A DNA stretch of 64,000 nt. Origin: Tamarix chinensis. Lineage: Eukaryota > Streptophyta > Magnoliopsida > Caryophyllales > Tamaricaceae. Under the pieces are notes generated by a model that worked only from the letters and a program-made list of their open reading frames with translations, was not told the origin of the DNA and ran no database searches. The number at the start of each line of letters is the position of its first letter. Position 1 is the first letter of the stretch. Shown here in pieces: positions 42,951 to 55,689 of this stretch. A program made the position numbers and the translations under genes. Where the stretch lies: contig CM060174.1 in the NCBI GenBank assembly GCA_030549775.1, positions 65,916,566 through 65,980,565 on the forward strand. Direction: 5' to 3'.

Positions 42951-44852
42951 TCACACTATGTTTACGTATTTAGTATGAGCATATGGGTTACCTCCATCCT
43001 AAGCTGGATAACAAAAATAAGAACAAAGAATCATCATATGCCCTATCTCCCAACTTTTCTTCCTTCTCCTTAAAAACACAAAACCTAATAAAAATATTTA
43101 GAATATAATGCATTTAAAAATAATAAGACAACCTAATAAATAAAATCAAAAGGGTGATAGGTATAACCAATAAGGATTAGCACACCACAAGAAGAAAAGG
43201 GAAAATACACTTCTTCATTTTTTTCTCCCAAATCTAACACTCTTACATTTAAGAAAATATAATAAGGATATATAAAGAATCAAGAGAAGAACAAATAACA
43301 AGTAGAATTGATACAAGAGAGGCGTATACTTCAGTTAGGCCCAACAAGCTCAAAAAACTTAGCAAAAATAACCAAAATGAACAAAGAGATGGAATCAACC
43401 AAAAGGAGCAAATTAAGGGAGTGAAAATTAAAAATAAAGCAACAAAATTGGGTATAAATAATGGCAAATGATCAATACAAGGTGGATGAGTGTGTTTAGT
43501 TTAAATGAAGTTATATAAATCAAGAAATGGACCAAAAGATAGGGGTGGTAATGGTGTGTAGGTATAAGGTTAGTTTCAAGCATGATGAAGGCAAATGGAG
43601 AAGCTTGGGTGCAAGAAAATCCAAATGGACACAACTATATAGGTAAAAGGTTTAAGGAAATTATTTTAGCTTAAATATTTGAGCAATGGGATGGATTAGG
43701 CCCCATGATCTCTCAATACAAAGGAATTCACACAAAATACAAGAGGAAATAAAGTCCGACCAAAGCCAAGAAAACCACTAATGGACATAAAGTCTGATCA
43801 AAGCTAAGAGAACCACTGATGCTTATAAAGTCCTGGCTGAAGACAAATAAACCACCTAGGTGACCACACCTTTTAGTATTGATACCCCTTAATACATCAT
43901 CAATGTCTATAGTAGGTAAGGTATTAGAATCAATTAGGATCCTACCCAAAGGCACCATAAACACTCGAAGATAGACCAACTCTTAATAGCGAATCAAGAA
44001 TCAGATAATCTAGACCAATGTACTGGTCTAACATTTTTTGTTATAGATGATTAATGTTTTATTCACCAAGGTCATGTACCATATAAGGTCCACATAGCAA
44101 ACCAAAGAAAGAAAATCTACACAGTCATTCTAACTTAACCATTATCACCATATGAAAATGTGTGATGGGTATTCCTTAAATACTTAACAAAGTTTCATTT
44201 ATTCATTAAGTTAATCTACTTATGCCCTAGATTATATTATTTAAGAGTTGAGTCATACCATAATTACTCTAGTTTTTCCCATTAAAATCCTCCAACGAGA
44301 ATTAATTATAATACCATGAATTATGAATAAACAAAATCCATTCAATAGGCTAGTTAATTCATGATTAATCTATGTTCCCGTCATTGAAGACTCTTATGAC
44401 AACATAATACCAAGTCTTGAATTATACCAAGGTTAAAATAAATAAGAATAAAACTCTTTCATTGAACAAGTCGATTACTCATGCAAACAAGTTGATTAAT
44501 TTTTCTCAACTAAAATTTATCATTCCCTATCAAAAGATGTCAATCAATTTGTAAAACTAGTCAACTGCTCTAAGACTGGTCCATTAGTTTGGATAACAAA
44601 TTAAAAGGTTTAACTAGAGGCTAACAAGAATTACTATTTGAGAACCAATAGATTGGTTTAGCTAAACAATTCATTGTTCTAGAAACCAATATATTGTTCA
44701 GGCACAAACCAATTTGTGGGTTCACACAAAGAGTATCCCAGAGTAACCACAAACAAGTCAACAAATTGTTCTAGGAACAAATTAACCAGTTTAGCAAGAC
44801 AAATCAATCAGTATACACAAAAATAACATATATAGGTATTTCAAAAAGGATT
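42951..44852. other. Unassigned region left of CACTA-B
   Basis: No gene supported. It contains a 38-bp tandem repeat (43746-43859) and, at about 44460-44830, degenerate recurring phrases such as ACAAGTCGATTA and ACCAATAGATTGGTT that I could not place in a family. Confidence 0.4.
43746..43859. repeat. Three 38-bp degenerate tandem units
   Basis: TAAAGTC recurs at 43750, 43788 and 43826, each followed by a similar A/C-rich stretch ending in an AACCACT or AACCACC phrase. The period is exactly 38 bp. Confidence 0.8.
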
Positions 44853-44879
44853 AATCACTACTACAAAAACGAAAAATAA

Positions 44880-45177
44880 TAACGACATATTAATAACGGT
44901 GGTTAGGAAATTATAGCCAAACGCATGACAATTTATATGGGGGACAGTTTTGATAACAGTTATAGTTCAAAACCATTATTAAAACCTCAATACTAAAATT
45001 ATACATGGTAGTTTTAATAACGGTATATGAAAAACTATTATTAAAAGCTCCTTTAATAATGATTTCTATACTAACTATTGTTAAAAGGCTGAGAAGTTTT
45101 AATAATGGTTCTTCTAAGAATTGTTATTAAAGTATCTTTTAATAATGGTTCCTGTAAGAACCATTATTAAAACCCCA
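44880..45177. repeat. CACTA-B left subterminal repeats
   Basis: About eleven copies of TTTTAATAATGGTT-like or AACCATTATTAAAA-like motifs. The last is GAACCATTATTAAAACCCC. Confidence 0.92.
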
Positions 45178-45817
45178 ATCTTCCACCTTTTTATTTTGTC
45201 AATTTCTTGTTTTCTGCTAAAAATTTCAGACTCTCTCATTCCTTGCACCTTCCCTCTCTTACCCTCGTTATCTTTCAAACCCTTGGACCACCACATCGTG
45301 CACCACCACTCTGAATCCTCTCAACTCTGGGAAACCACCACTTGTTCTCTTTCATACTGCTAACTCCGAGCAACCACTCTTTTGTTTGCACCACCACACC
45401 TTCACCATTCTCGGCGTTGCATGTGTTGCTATTCTTGTGCACCTTGCTTGCACTTGGTCCTTCTTGCTCCACCATGTCCGTAGGCAGTCACTACTCTCCT
45501 CTTGCTCACCGCCACTCCCTTTATATATGGTTTTTCTCTACGTGCGTAGCTTTTTCTCTTCTTATATATATATATACATATAAATGCATGCATATTGATG
45601 CAGGTTACATTGTTTGTTATTGAAAAATTACAGTTTGTTGTTGAAAAACGTGTGTTTGATTGTGTTGGTGAAAATTGTTGTTGTTTGTTGTTCGGTACTG
45701 TTATATATTAACATGCATGATTGTGTTTGTAGAGACCTTATATATATATATAACATGTATGAGTGCTTAAGTACCAAGAGAAATAAAATACTTAAAAATA
45801 TTAGTAATGCCACTCAT

Positions 45818-45856
<39 letters not shown>

Positions 45857-46388
45857 TTTCATTAATAAGCATAGGACACTAAGATGTTAGGAAATTTCAT
45901 ATAATTAAAGAAAATATATTTTACATATGCACATCATTAAATGAAAATTTCAATTAGAGATGCATGTTAATGATTTTTATTTGATGAGGATTAAATAGAC
46001 ATAAAAAATAAAGAAGATATAAAAGTGAATAATTAAATAGAGAGGAATAATTGTGTATAATAATAATAATAATAATAATTATTATTATTATTATTATTAT
46101 TTTTAATAGTAATAATAATATAAGATTGATCAGGTTTAGGATTAGGGTATATTAGGCATAGGGTTAGTTTTTATTATAATTTATTAGGGTTAGGGTTGGG
46201 GTTGGGGTTAAGGTTTAGCATTTATTATACTAAATATAAAATTGAATAATTAAATAAAGAGGAATAATTATGTATAATAATAATAATAATATAAGATTTA
46301 TTAGTGTTTAATTATAGTTAGTTAGGTTTAGGATTAGGGTTTATTAGGTTTAGGGCTAGGGTTTAGCATTTATTATACTAAATATAAT
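45178..46388. other. CACTA-B leader with simple repeats
   Basis: No coding frame is supported. It has TA tracts (about 45560-45580 and 45820-45853), an AAT/ATT inverted microsatellite (46058-46101) and TTTAGGG-like phrases in a local duplication (46020-46388). Confidence 0.6.
46020..46388. repeat. Local duplication with telomere-like phrases
   Basis: Two diverged copies, about 46020-46240 and 46238-46388. Each runs GAATAATTAAATA.AGAGGAA, an AAT run, then GGTTTAGGATTAGGGT and GGGTTTAGC-type phrases, ending TTTATTATACTAAATATAA. The latter resemble degenerate plant telomere repeats (TTTAGGG). Confidence 0.75.
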
Positions 46389-49027
46389 TGTAACACCCCA
46401 AAATTCACTATTTTTTTAAAATGGAAGCAATTAAATTAAAACCTGTGAATTTCGGGAATGTTACCGCCACACTTAGTACTAGACTGGTTCATTCCTACCA
46501 TTCCAGTACCAAGTGTTAAGGCTAAAAATGATTATTTAATAATAACTATAATAAAATCTAAATAATACTTTAAATAAGCAGTAAATGATTATAATATATA
46601 GTTCAAAGTGCAAAATCAAAGAGTCATAATCCAGCATACATAGTTAAAGTTCCTTAAGAGAAAATAAGTTTACAGATGATAAAAGTTATGTCTTAGGAAA
46701 CATAAAACACAGATAGAAGATCATAAATAGAAAGTCCGACTATGCCACTCTCAACCCACTAGCCAAGTACATGCTCAACAATTGGCCTCACCTAATGCCC
46801 CATGAACATCGAAGGCATAAAAAAAAGTGTCAACCACCAACACAAAGTCAGAAGGGCCTTCTATTTGTGGGAATGAGCAGCACCCATGAAATTGGTGGTC
46901 AGTACACTACATACTAAGTAAGGTAACTGTGCACTAAGGCTAATACACAAAAGCACGTGATCCAAATATGATAGCATAACAGCTTACAATCATTCAAAGA
47001 AAAAAAACAAATAAATAAATAAATGCCCAAATTTAATTATTTAATCCCTGACTAGTATTCATTTCACACCATGCTTTTTATCAATCCATGTGAGTACAGG
47101 AACCCCACTATTAGATCCATTAGATCAATCACTCATACGGCAACATGCACCTAACCACTATTATAGCCGGTGGATCAGTCACTTATAAGGCAAAATGTCC
47201 TACCCACTATTATATGTTGGTGGATCGGTCTGGCTCCTACTCATATAGTGTTCCACTATAAGTATTTAGTGTCTTTTATATGTCTTAGCAACTTAGGTTT
47301 TAGTTTATTGAGTTTGGGATTCCCCACTATTATAGCTGGTGGAGTAGTCACTTATAGGACGGAATGCACTTAACCACTACTATAGCTAGTGGATCGAACA
47401 CTTATAGCGTAGAATGCCCTAACCATTATTGTATGTTAGTGGATCGGTCTACGCCCGACTCAATTATCTTTTACTTTACATAATTAATGTCTTATAGTAT
47501 ATTATTTAGAATTTTCACCCTAGATATGTATGACTAACTCCCTCTATACTTATTCTCCAAAAGGACCCGTCCCATATCATGAGACTCATGCACCTCCTAA
47601 CTTGTCCCAACATCTTTTCGTCCTTACCCTAACTCACACTAGAGGCCCAACTCCTAAGTGTATGGGTTAAGGCCCACTACCATACACCTACTGGCCCACT
47701 CACTACCTCACTCTATGGTTTTATCTAAAACCCCTAATTTGGGCCTATGTGGCTCATCCTTCTCCACCTCACACAACCTAAACTATTTTAGCACCCCATA
47801 CATCATAGCCATTTGATTCAACCCTCATTAACTCACTTTACTCACCAAGTACACGTGTGACCACGAAACCCTAGGTGGTCATACCAAACCCTGGTTAGCA
47901 CACTACACCCTAGCATCCTCACTTCTATATGTCACCTCTCCATTTATCACTATCCAGTTTTATTTTTCCATGATGCTCATGCTCATCCCTCACACGATAA
48001 TCGTCCATAATCATCTCGTACTCCCCTCACTCTCATTTATTTTCCCTTTTTACCACCTTCTCAGCTTAAGGTTTCCTCCTAAACCCTAGCTCGGTCTCTT
48101 ATACATCCTAATATTGTCTGACATACTATTTTTCACCTAAAGCTCCCAATCACCTAAAAAACTCTTCCATTACCTTCCTCACACCCCACATCAACTTTTC
48201 ATACGTAAAATTTACCCCCATGTAGACTTTATACATCCCACAAAACCCTTCGAACTTTTTCATGAAAAACCCTAAAACTCCCATGCAAATCCTAGATTCT
48301 CTCATGCACTACCATAGATTCTCCTATGCAAACCCATAGATTCTCCCACGCAAAACTTTAGATTCTTCCACTATTTTATTTTATTTAAAATCCCCTTTTT
48401 ATTCATCCAATCATGGACCATAGAACACTCAGGTCAATTCCACTTATGTTAGCCAACTTACATCCCTTTAGTCATCTCACTCTTCCATTTTTCTTTTTCA
48501 TCTTTCCACCCCACAATACCACTTTAAACATCCTCACATGCATTTATTAAAGGGTCACATCACATTACATCACATTTCACCACATTTCACCATATATACA
48601 TATCAACACATACACCAAGAAGGCACATAAGTATACCTTAACTCCAAACTGCGCAACACATCAAAAACAGTTAAACTAATAACGCATGATACACAACATA
48701 TCATTCAACATGGCATCCAAAACATATGAAACACATAACACACATAAGGCCTTAGTTACACCCTTACTTAATACGACACTAGTCTTGGAGCACGCTCCTA
48801 TACCTCCTTAGGATTTTGACTAGTCTTACCTATAAGTGGAAAAAGCTAAGGATTAGGTTCCCTCCTACTAAAAAATACTAATTTTCCTATTTATTTTAAG
48901 ATTAGGGTTATATATAAAATAATAATATAATAGTAGTAACACTAACTAAATACTAATTTTGCTAAGGATAAAAGTAATCATAGTAATATTGGAAAAGATG
49001 ATAAAATAAAATTTGAAGAGTTTATCC

Positions 49028-49077
<50 letters not shown>

Positions 49078-49156
49078 GCATAATTTGAAATAATTGTGAA
49101 ATAAGGGCTTCGACCCTTCATCGATATAATAATAATACTAATACTAATACTACTAT

Positions 49157-49188
<32 letters not shown>

Positions 49189-49326
49189 ATAATAATAATA
49201 ATAATAATCATGATGATGATGATGATGATGATGACGATGATGATGATGATGATGATGATATTAATAATAATGGTATTAATCGAAAATAATGTAGAGTAGG
49301 GTTTCAACCCTACATTGAATTACTAT

Positions 49327-49382
<56 letters not shown>

Positions 49383-50991
49383 ATAATAATAATAATAATT
49401 AAAATAGTGACATAATAGGGTCTCAACCCTATATAGAAATATTAATAATACCATTAACAATAATAATAATAATAATAATAATTGAATAATAGTAATATAA
49501 TAAAATTAAATTAATAAAGCTTGCATAAATAGGGCTTAAGGGTTAAGAGGGTTTAGGGTACCACCTTGGGCTGGTGGTGATTGGCGGCACCGGCGGTGTT
49601 GCACAGCAGCGGTGGAGATTGTATGAAAAAGAGAAGAAAAGAGAGATAGTTGAGTGCTGGAAAAAGGAGAGGGAGAAAGAGGGTGGAATTTTGGGTGTTG
49701 ATGGTTGCTTAGGTGGAGAGGGTTGGAATGAAGGTGGCGACACATGTGGTAGTTGTGGTGGTCGAAAGTAGAGGAAATGGAGAAAGAGAGGAGGAAAGGG
49801 AGGAAGGAGAAAAGAAGGGTAGGGGGAGGTAGAGGAAAGTTTGTAGAGTAGTTTGGGAGTTGTAGGAGGAGGTTGTTACAGCGGTAGTGGTGGATAATTG
49901 TGGTGCAAAGGGCGATAGAAGTGGAAGGAATGGCTAATCGAGAAGGTGAATTTGCATGGCCAGGGTGGCTCATGCAAGGCAAATTGAGGGAGAAGGGAGG
50001 TGTAGTAAGTTAGAGGGTGATACAGGGACTGGTGTTGTGGGTGGTTCAAACGGCAACACTGGATGATGGTGACGGAGGGGGCATCTGAAGGGGTGGTGGC
50101 ACGGGAAAAACTCAACTCTAGGGCTAATAAGGGGGTATATATAAAGGTAAAGGAGAGGACAAGGTTAGAGAGGTGAGGGGAAAATAGGTAGGTAGGTGAG
50201 GTGCACCGGCTACCGATGGTAGGTTGGCGTAGATAAATCAAGGTAGGGGTGGTTGCCTAGAAAAAAGGAAATCATGTGAGAAGAGGGGAGGAGTAGTTAT
50301 GCCAAAGTTGCCAACAAATCAATGAGGAAGAGAGGGGAGAAATGGCCGGTCAATCGACAAGGTCGGCGGCGAGATTCTCGGGGAGGTTAGGGAGGAGTGG
50401 TTGCTAGTTGATGGGGAATGAGAAGAAGGAGGAAGGAGGAGGGGGCATGGACCGAAGGTCCTGGGAGAAAGAAAAAGAAAGAAGAGTTGACCGGGAAGTT
50501 GAAAAAAAAATTAAACGTAGTGTGTTGGGCTATGCCGAAAGAGGAAGAAAAGGAAATGGATTGGGCCGCGGGACGACAGGCCCATTTCGGGGGAAAAGAA
50601 GAGAAAAAAGAAAAGGAGAAAGGAGAGGAAGATAGAGAAAAGCAAAAAGAAGAGGAAAAAGGAAAGAAAAGAAAAAGGAAAAGGAAAAATGGGTTGGTTG
50701 GGGTGTTTGAAATATTTTGGTATTTTGGGATATTTAAAATAATAATATTTTAAATAAAATAATAATTAATTCTCTTTTTCAATTAATTTAGGATTTTTGA
50801 CAGATTTTTCTCAAATTCTATATAAATTAGCAAAACACCTTAATTTTTTCTAATTAAAATATTTATTATTTTCCTCTTGATTTACCCTAATTAATTCCCT
50901 TTTATTTTAATAATATAACATATTTAATTAATTTTCATATTAAATCCTTATTTGGCTATAATTTCTAAAATAAGGATTTTAGGGCATTTCA
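46389..50991 (-). mobile_element. 4.6-kb LTR-like insertion (probable solo LTR) nested in CACTA-B
   Basis: Starts TGTAACACCCCAAAATTC and ends GGGCATTTCA, so it has TG...CA ends. The 5-bp flanks are ATAAT (46384-46388) and ATAGT (50992-50996), a target duplication with one change. No gag or pol is present. The length, the TGTAACACCCC end and the pyrimidine-rich leader-like stretch on the minus strand (about 50700-49600) resemble the very long LTRs of plant Gypsy chromoviruses, which is why I call it a probable solo LTR on the minus strand. It cannot be proven without a second copy. It interrupts CACTA-B and so is younger than it. Confidence 0.6.
49020..49490. repeat. Trinucleotide microsatellite cluster with three short hairpins
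   Basis: AAT, ACT and ATG runs alternate with three hairpins: AAGGG-CTTCGA-CCCTT (about 49103), GTAGGGT-TTCA-ACCCTAC (about 49297) and TAGGGT-CTCA-ACCCTA (about 49417). Open frames here are only microsatellite readings. Confidence 0.9.
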
Positions 50992-51547
50992 ATAGTAATT
51001 AATATGTTCTCTTATAATAAACTTTTATATAAATTATTCTCAACTCTACTTTTAAGAATATCATATTATTATAATTAACCTATATATATTATCCTATTAA
51101 TATCTACTTTATTTTACTATACAGAGCTTGAACGATTTGATGATAGCTTGATGTTCAACTGGTTTGTTAAATATATATAACTCAAGATTATGTCCTTATT
51201 TTAGATATGTTGAGTATAATAAGAGGAATTTTGATTCAACTGAACTCATTGACAAATGTAGTGGGAGTAAATGAAAGGATGTGTTTAGTAATTTATCTTT
51301 TCTTGATATTTAATGACACATTTATATCCATTGAGAAATAAATAAAAATCAATTCAAGATTATAAGTTTTATTATGAGTATCTTATGTGGGTATGTTGTT
51401 AGCTTTACATAGTTGGTTAAGATCTGGTAGAATATATTTATGATTTGTCTAGCTAATTGAAGATTAGTTTACATATTCTATAATTTAGATCCTTTTAAGC
51501 ACAACCTTGATGAAAAGATTTAGTGGTTCTCATTTGTAGGTAGCAAG

Positions 51548-52003
51548 ATGACATACCCTCCACTATATCCATGCATGGTGCCACATGTTGATCTACAGAC
51601 TCAAGTCATATGGTTATACAACGAGCTAGGTCGGTTGCATGTGAGTGGCTCATCCTATCACCCCTTTCATTTCAGATCGTATCACCTATTGTTAACCCTG
51701 CCTCAGACAGAGCCATGGTTGTTGGCTACATCTACTTTTTTTCATTGGTTTTTCCATCGCACTGATGCACCACACCCGAGATTTATTGATGGTGAGGTGT
51801 TTGCTAGATAGTATGATAAGATATCTAGAGAACTTATGGTGATTGATGATGAGTGGAGGTTTCATCATAACTTGTCTCTAAGTATCCACCCTTGCTACCT
51901 TAGAGTATCCGTGACTAGACTCTCTAGTGATGATATGAGGGAACAGATGACATATCGTGATGAGTGGACTTTGAGAGTGATAGTTATTAGTCAGGCTCCA
52001 TGA
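51548..52003 (+). pseudogene. Unrecognised coding-like segment in CACTA-B
   Basis: An 87-codon open stretch, MTYPPLYPCMVPHVDLQTQV onward to DAPHPRFIDGEVFAR, continues past one TAG as YDKISRELMVIDDEWRFHHN and SIHPCYLRVSVTRLSSDD. It keeps an even, protein-like composition rich in His, Tyr, Trp and Leu over about 150 codons, unlike the AT-rich surroundings. I do not recognise the family. It lies just upstream of the TNP2-like gene, so it could be a CACTA accessory exon or a captured host fragment. It is broken by at least two stops. Confidence 0.45.
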
Positions 52004-52143
52004 GGCTACCGAGGGATTTAGTTTCATGTTATGAGTTCTTCTTATTTAGGTGTTTGGGCTTTATCAACCTTTTAATATAGTGCTGCTATTGCTTTAATCC
52101 CATAGTAGTATATCTTTTATAATTTGAATCACTGCATAATATT

Positions 52144-52159
52144 TTTCTATGTATGTATG

Positions 52160-52195
<36 letters not shown>
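52144..52195. repeat. GTAT/TA microsatellite
   Basis: TATG units followed by about 20 TA units. Confidence 0.92.
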
Positions 52196-52197
<2 letters not shown>

Positions 52198-52317
52198 GGC
52201 ATTATATATTTGAGATTAAATCTTTCTAAGTGTGAGTGATTTGTGAATTATTAAACTTAAAATTAAATTGATTTGTAATAATTACTTTTACGTGGGATAT
52301 ATCTAGATTGAAAAACT

Positions 52318-55300
52318 ATGGATCAGAATAAAATGAAGGAGTAGATTTTTTCATCAAGTTTGTAGTTGAACATGCTTGAGACTCTAGTAGAGTAGTCTGT
52401 CATTGTTTGAACTGTGCTTATATTCAATGTGTCAACGTTGATGATTTGAGAGATCATTTATTTATGTATGGAATTGATACAAGTTACACTTGTTGGATAT
52501 GGCATGGCGAGACAAAGTCTAAATATGATAATAAGGATGCTAAGGGGAAGTTATGGATCATCGTTTGAGAACTATGAGGGACGTTCGTTAGAGGAGATGA
52601 CTCAAAAGGTTGAGGAAAGTGTTTGGGATTATGCAAATTTTTTTGAGAAGTTATTGAATAGCTTAGAGAAACCTTTGTACGATGATTGTTAGAAATTTAG
52701 TCGATTATCCTCTACTTTAAGGTTGTATAACTTAAAAGCATGTAACAAATGGAGTGATAAGAGTTTAACTGATTTATTGACACTTGTAAAGGATATGCTT
52801 CCTAATGACACGTTTTACCCAATCATGCCTATGAAGTGAAGAAGATTCTTTCCTCTATAGGCATGAGTTGTGAGAAGATACATGAATACCCTAATGATTG
52901 TATTTTATTTCGGAATGACAATGCATCTTTGGATAGTTGTCCTAATCCTAAATGCAAAGCACCACGATAGAAGAAGAATAAGGTGCCGACTAAACTATTA
53001 TGGTATTTTCCTATAATAATAATATTAAGGTAGATGTTTAATGATGTTGAAGATGCCAAGAACTTGATATGGCATGCCGATGAGAAGATAGATGACGGGC
53101 TTCATAGACATCCATTTGACTCTATGCAATAGATAATGATTGATGGCTTATTCCCTAAATTTGGTAAAGAAGCAAGAAATATGCACTTTGCACTTTCTAT
53201 GGATGGAATGAATTCTCACAATTAAGGCACCTATAGCTCATAGCCAGTGATTTTGGTTATATACAATCTACCTCTGTGGATCTATATAAAATATAAGTAT
53301 ATGATGTTGTTATTACTCATTTTGGGGCCAAACCAACAGAGGAATCATATTGATGTTTATTTGGCACCTTTGATTGATGATTTGAAGTTTTTATGAGATA
53401 TGGGCATTGAAGTATTTGATGCATATAGTGAAGAAAATTTCACTTTGAGAGCAATGCTATTCTGTACTATAAATGATTTTCTGGCATATGGCAACTTGTC
53501 AGGTTATAGTGTGAAAGGCCATTATGCATGCCTGATATGTTAGGAGAATACTTCATTTGTTCATCTAACATATAGCCAGAAGACTATCTTCCTTGGGCAT
53601 CGTAGATTTTTACTGAAGAATCATGATTATCGTAGGCAAAGAAAAGCTTTCAATGACCTCCAAGAAGAAGGACAAGCATCAATCCGGTTGAGGGGTCGAC
53701 AAGTGTGGCTAAAGATGAAGCATTTGTGTTTCAAGTTTGGGAAGAAGAATAAAGATAAGCCTCCATCAAATGGGTGGAAGAAGATGTTAATATTCTTTGA
53801 CCTTCTTTATTAGAAATCTATGTACATGAGATATGCCCTTGATGTGATGCATATTGAGAAAAATATATGTGACAGTCTTGTTGGTACATTACTTAATGTT
53901 GCACGAAAGACTAAATATGGCATTGATGCTCAAATGGATATGGAAGAAATGGGTATTAGATAGAATCTAGCACTGTGAGGCAATGGAAGAAGAATATATT
54001 TACCAACGGCATGTCATAATCTTTCCTAAAAAGAGAAAGTTTTATTTTATGAAATCTTTAACAGTGTCAAGGTTTTAGAAGGTTATTCTTCAAATGTTAG
54101 AAGGCTCATGTCAATGAAAGAGTTGAAACTAATAAACATGAAGTCTCATGATTATCATAGTTGGATATAGCACTTGTTACCAATAGCTATACATGGAATT
54201 TTTCCAAAGTAGGTTTAAATTACTATCACGAGGATTTGTTGGTATCAAGAGGCTTTGTTGGTTCTTTAATGCCGTCTGCTCCAAAGTCATACATTCTGAT
54301 AGTTTAGATGCCTTGCAAAGAGGGATTGTGATTAATTATGCCAGCTTGAAATGTATTTTACACCCTCATTTTTTGATATTATGGTACATCTAATTGTTCA
54401 TCTAGTTTATGGGATAAAAATGCTAGAACCTTTTCATGGGCACTGGATGTACCCTTTTGAATAGTTTATGAATTTGATAAAAGGTTATGTGAAGAATTAA
54501 TATCAGCCAAAAGGATGTATTGTTGAGAGTTACCTTGTAGAAGAGGTAATTGAGTTTTGCATGAAGTACTTGTCAAATGCTGAAGCTCTTCTTATTCCTA
54601 AGTATTGACATACAGGAACAATGGAAGGACAAGGTATTAAGGGCAAACAGTTTGGACATGTAGATCATGACATGTTCTGTGAAGCACATCTATATGTATT
54701 ACACAACACTGATAATGTTCAGCCATATATTAAAGAACACATGCTTTCTTTACGGATTAAAAATCTATCAAAGATTGAGAAATGGATAATCGATAAATAT
54801 AATCTTTCCTTTATCGATTAGATAAGAGATTGCATAATTCCACTCATAGGATATTCCCCAACTTCAATTTCCATTATGCTATCGATAACCCTTCATTGGT
54901 TGTCTCAGAAACCTCGTTATGAAGTTTTTTCATATATCACTTATGTAATCAATGGTTATTCTTTTTATACAAAATAACAAAATGAGAAGAGTACAATGCA
55001 GAATAGTGGGGTGACTTTAGTGGCTAAGGCAATACATGTTGCTAATGCGAAGGACAAGAATCCAACATATGCAAATATGAATTATTATGGTGTGATTAAA
55101 AATATATGGGAGTTAGATTACACTGTGTTTAAAGTCCATATATTCATCTACAGATGGGTTGCTAATAGCTATGGGGTTAGATAAGAAGATGTATTCACAT
55201 TAGTAGATCTCAATAGGGCAGGGCATAAAGAAGACCCATTCATGTTGGCATCACAAGTGACACAAGTATTCTTTGTCACTAATCTTACTGATAATAGATG

Positions 55301-55560
55301 GTTTGTGATACTATCTACGAAGAAAAGAAATTCCAATGAATGTGATGATAAAAAAATGATGGTAATTGGAATAAAAAGTGTGTCTTAGCTATGTAAGCAA
55401 CTCAATTATTGAATGATGGTAACAATAAAATTAATGAGGAGAAATATTTGTTAGGGATGATCATTGTGAAGTAATATATGTATCAGAACCTAAAACCAAT
55501 CTTAGAACAATGGAACAAAGAAGAAGAAAAAGAAGGGAATGAGGGTAATACTGTTGTAAC
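52318..55560 (+). pseudogene. TNP2-like CACTA transposase remnant (CACTA-B)
   Basis: Transposase that would cut and join CACTA ends. A transposase-associated domain begins at the ATG at 52318 and shows DHLFMYGIDTSYTCWIWHGE at about 52451. The Transposase_21/TNP2 core is at about 53340-53960 (FDAYSEENFTLRAMLFCTIN, GHYACLIC, DKPPSNGWKK, ALDVMHIEKNICDSLVGTLL). A DUF4218-like block is at about 54100-54600 (HGHWMYPF, NQYQPKGCI-like) and a DUF4216-like block at about 55080-55165 (YYGVIKNIWELDYTVFKV, RWV). Stops and shifts are frequent throughout. The same order reappears in the related fragment at 60985-63540. Confidence 0.88.
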
Positions 55561-55689
55561 GTATGATATGTGTGCTTGTATTTTTACATGCATTTTTTTA
55601 CTTTCCTCATTGGATATTTATTGTATCAAAAAATAATTTAGTGGTACATTATGATCAATATATAACACTTTAATGTAATTTATTTATTA

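Noticed and set aside
43249..43979. Minus-strand hydrophobic ORFs
   Set aside because: Low-complexity, no domains, no flanking gene structure; likely chance.
45121..45623. Plus-strand ORFs in the CACTA-B leader
   Set aside because: Overlapping frames with no family resemblance, starting within subterminal repeats.
48978..49307. 109-codon minus-strand ORF rich in Ile and Ser
   Set aside because: It is a translation of trinucleotide microsatellites.
49536..49982. 148-codon minus-strand ORF rich in Pro, Ser and His
   Set aside because: It lies inside the LTR-like insertion, has no domain, and reads from a purine/pyrimidine-biased stretch; no splice or start context supports it.
50408..50753. 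Plus-strand ORFs rich in Lys, Glu and Arg
   Set aside because: They come from a GA-rich tract within the LTR-like insertion; charged low-complexity reading only.
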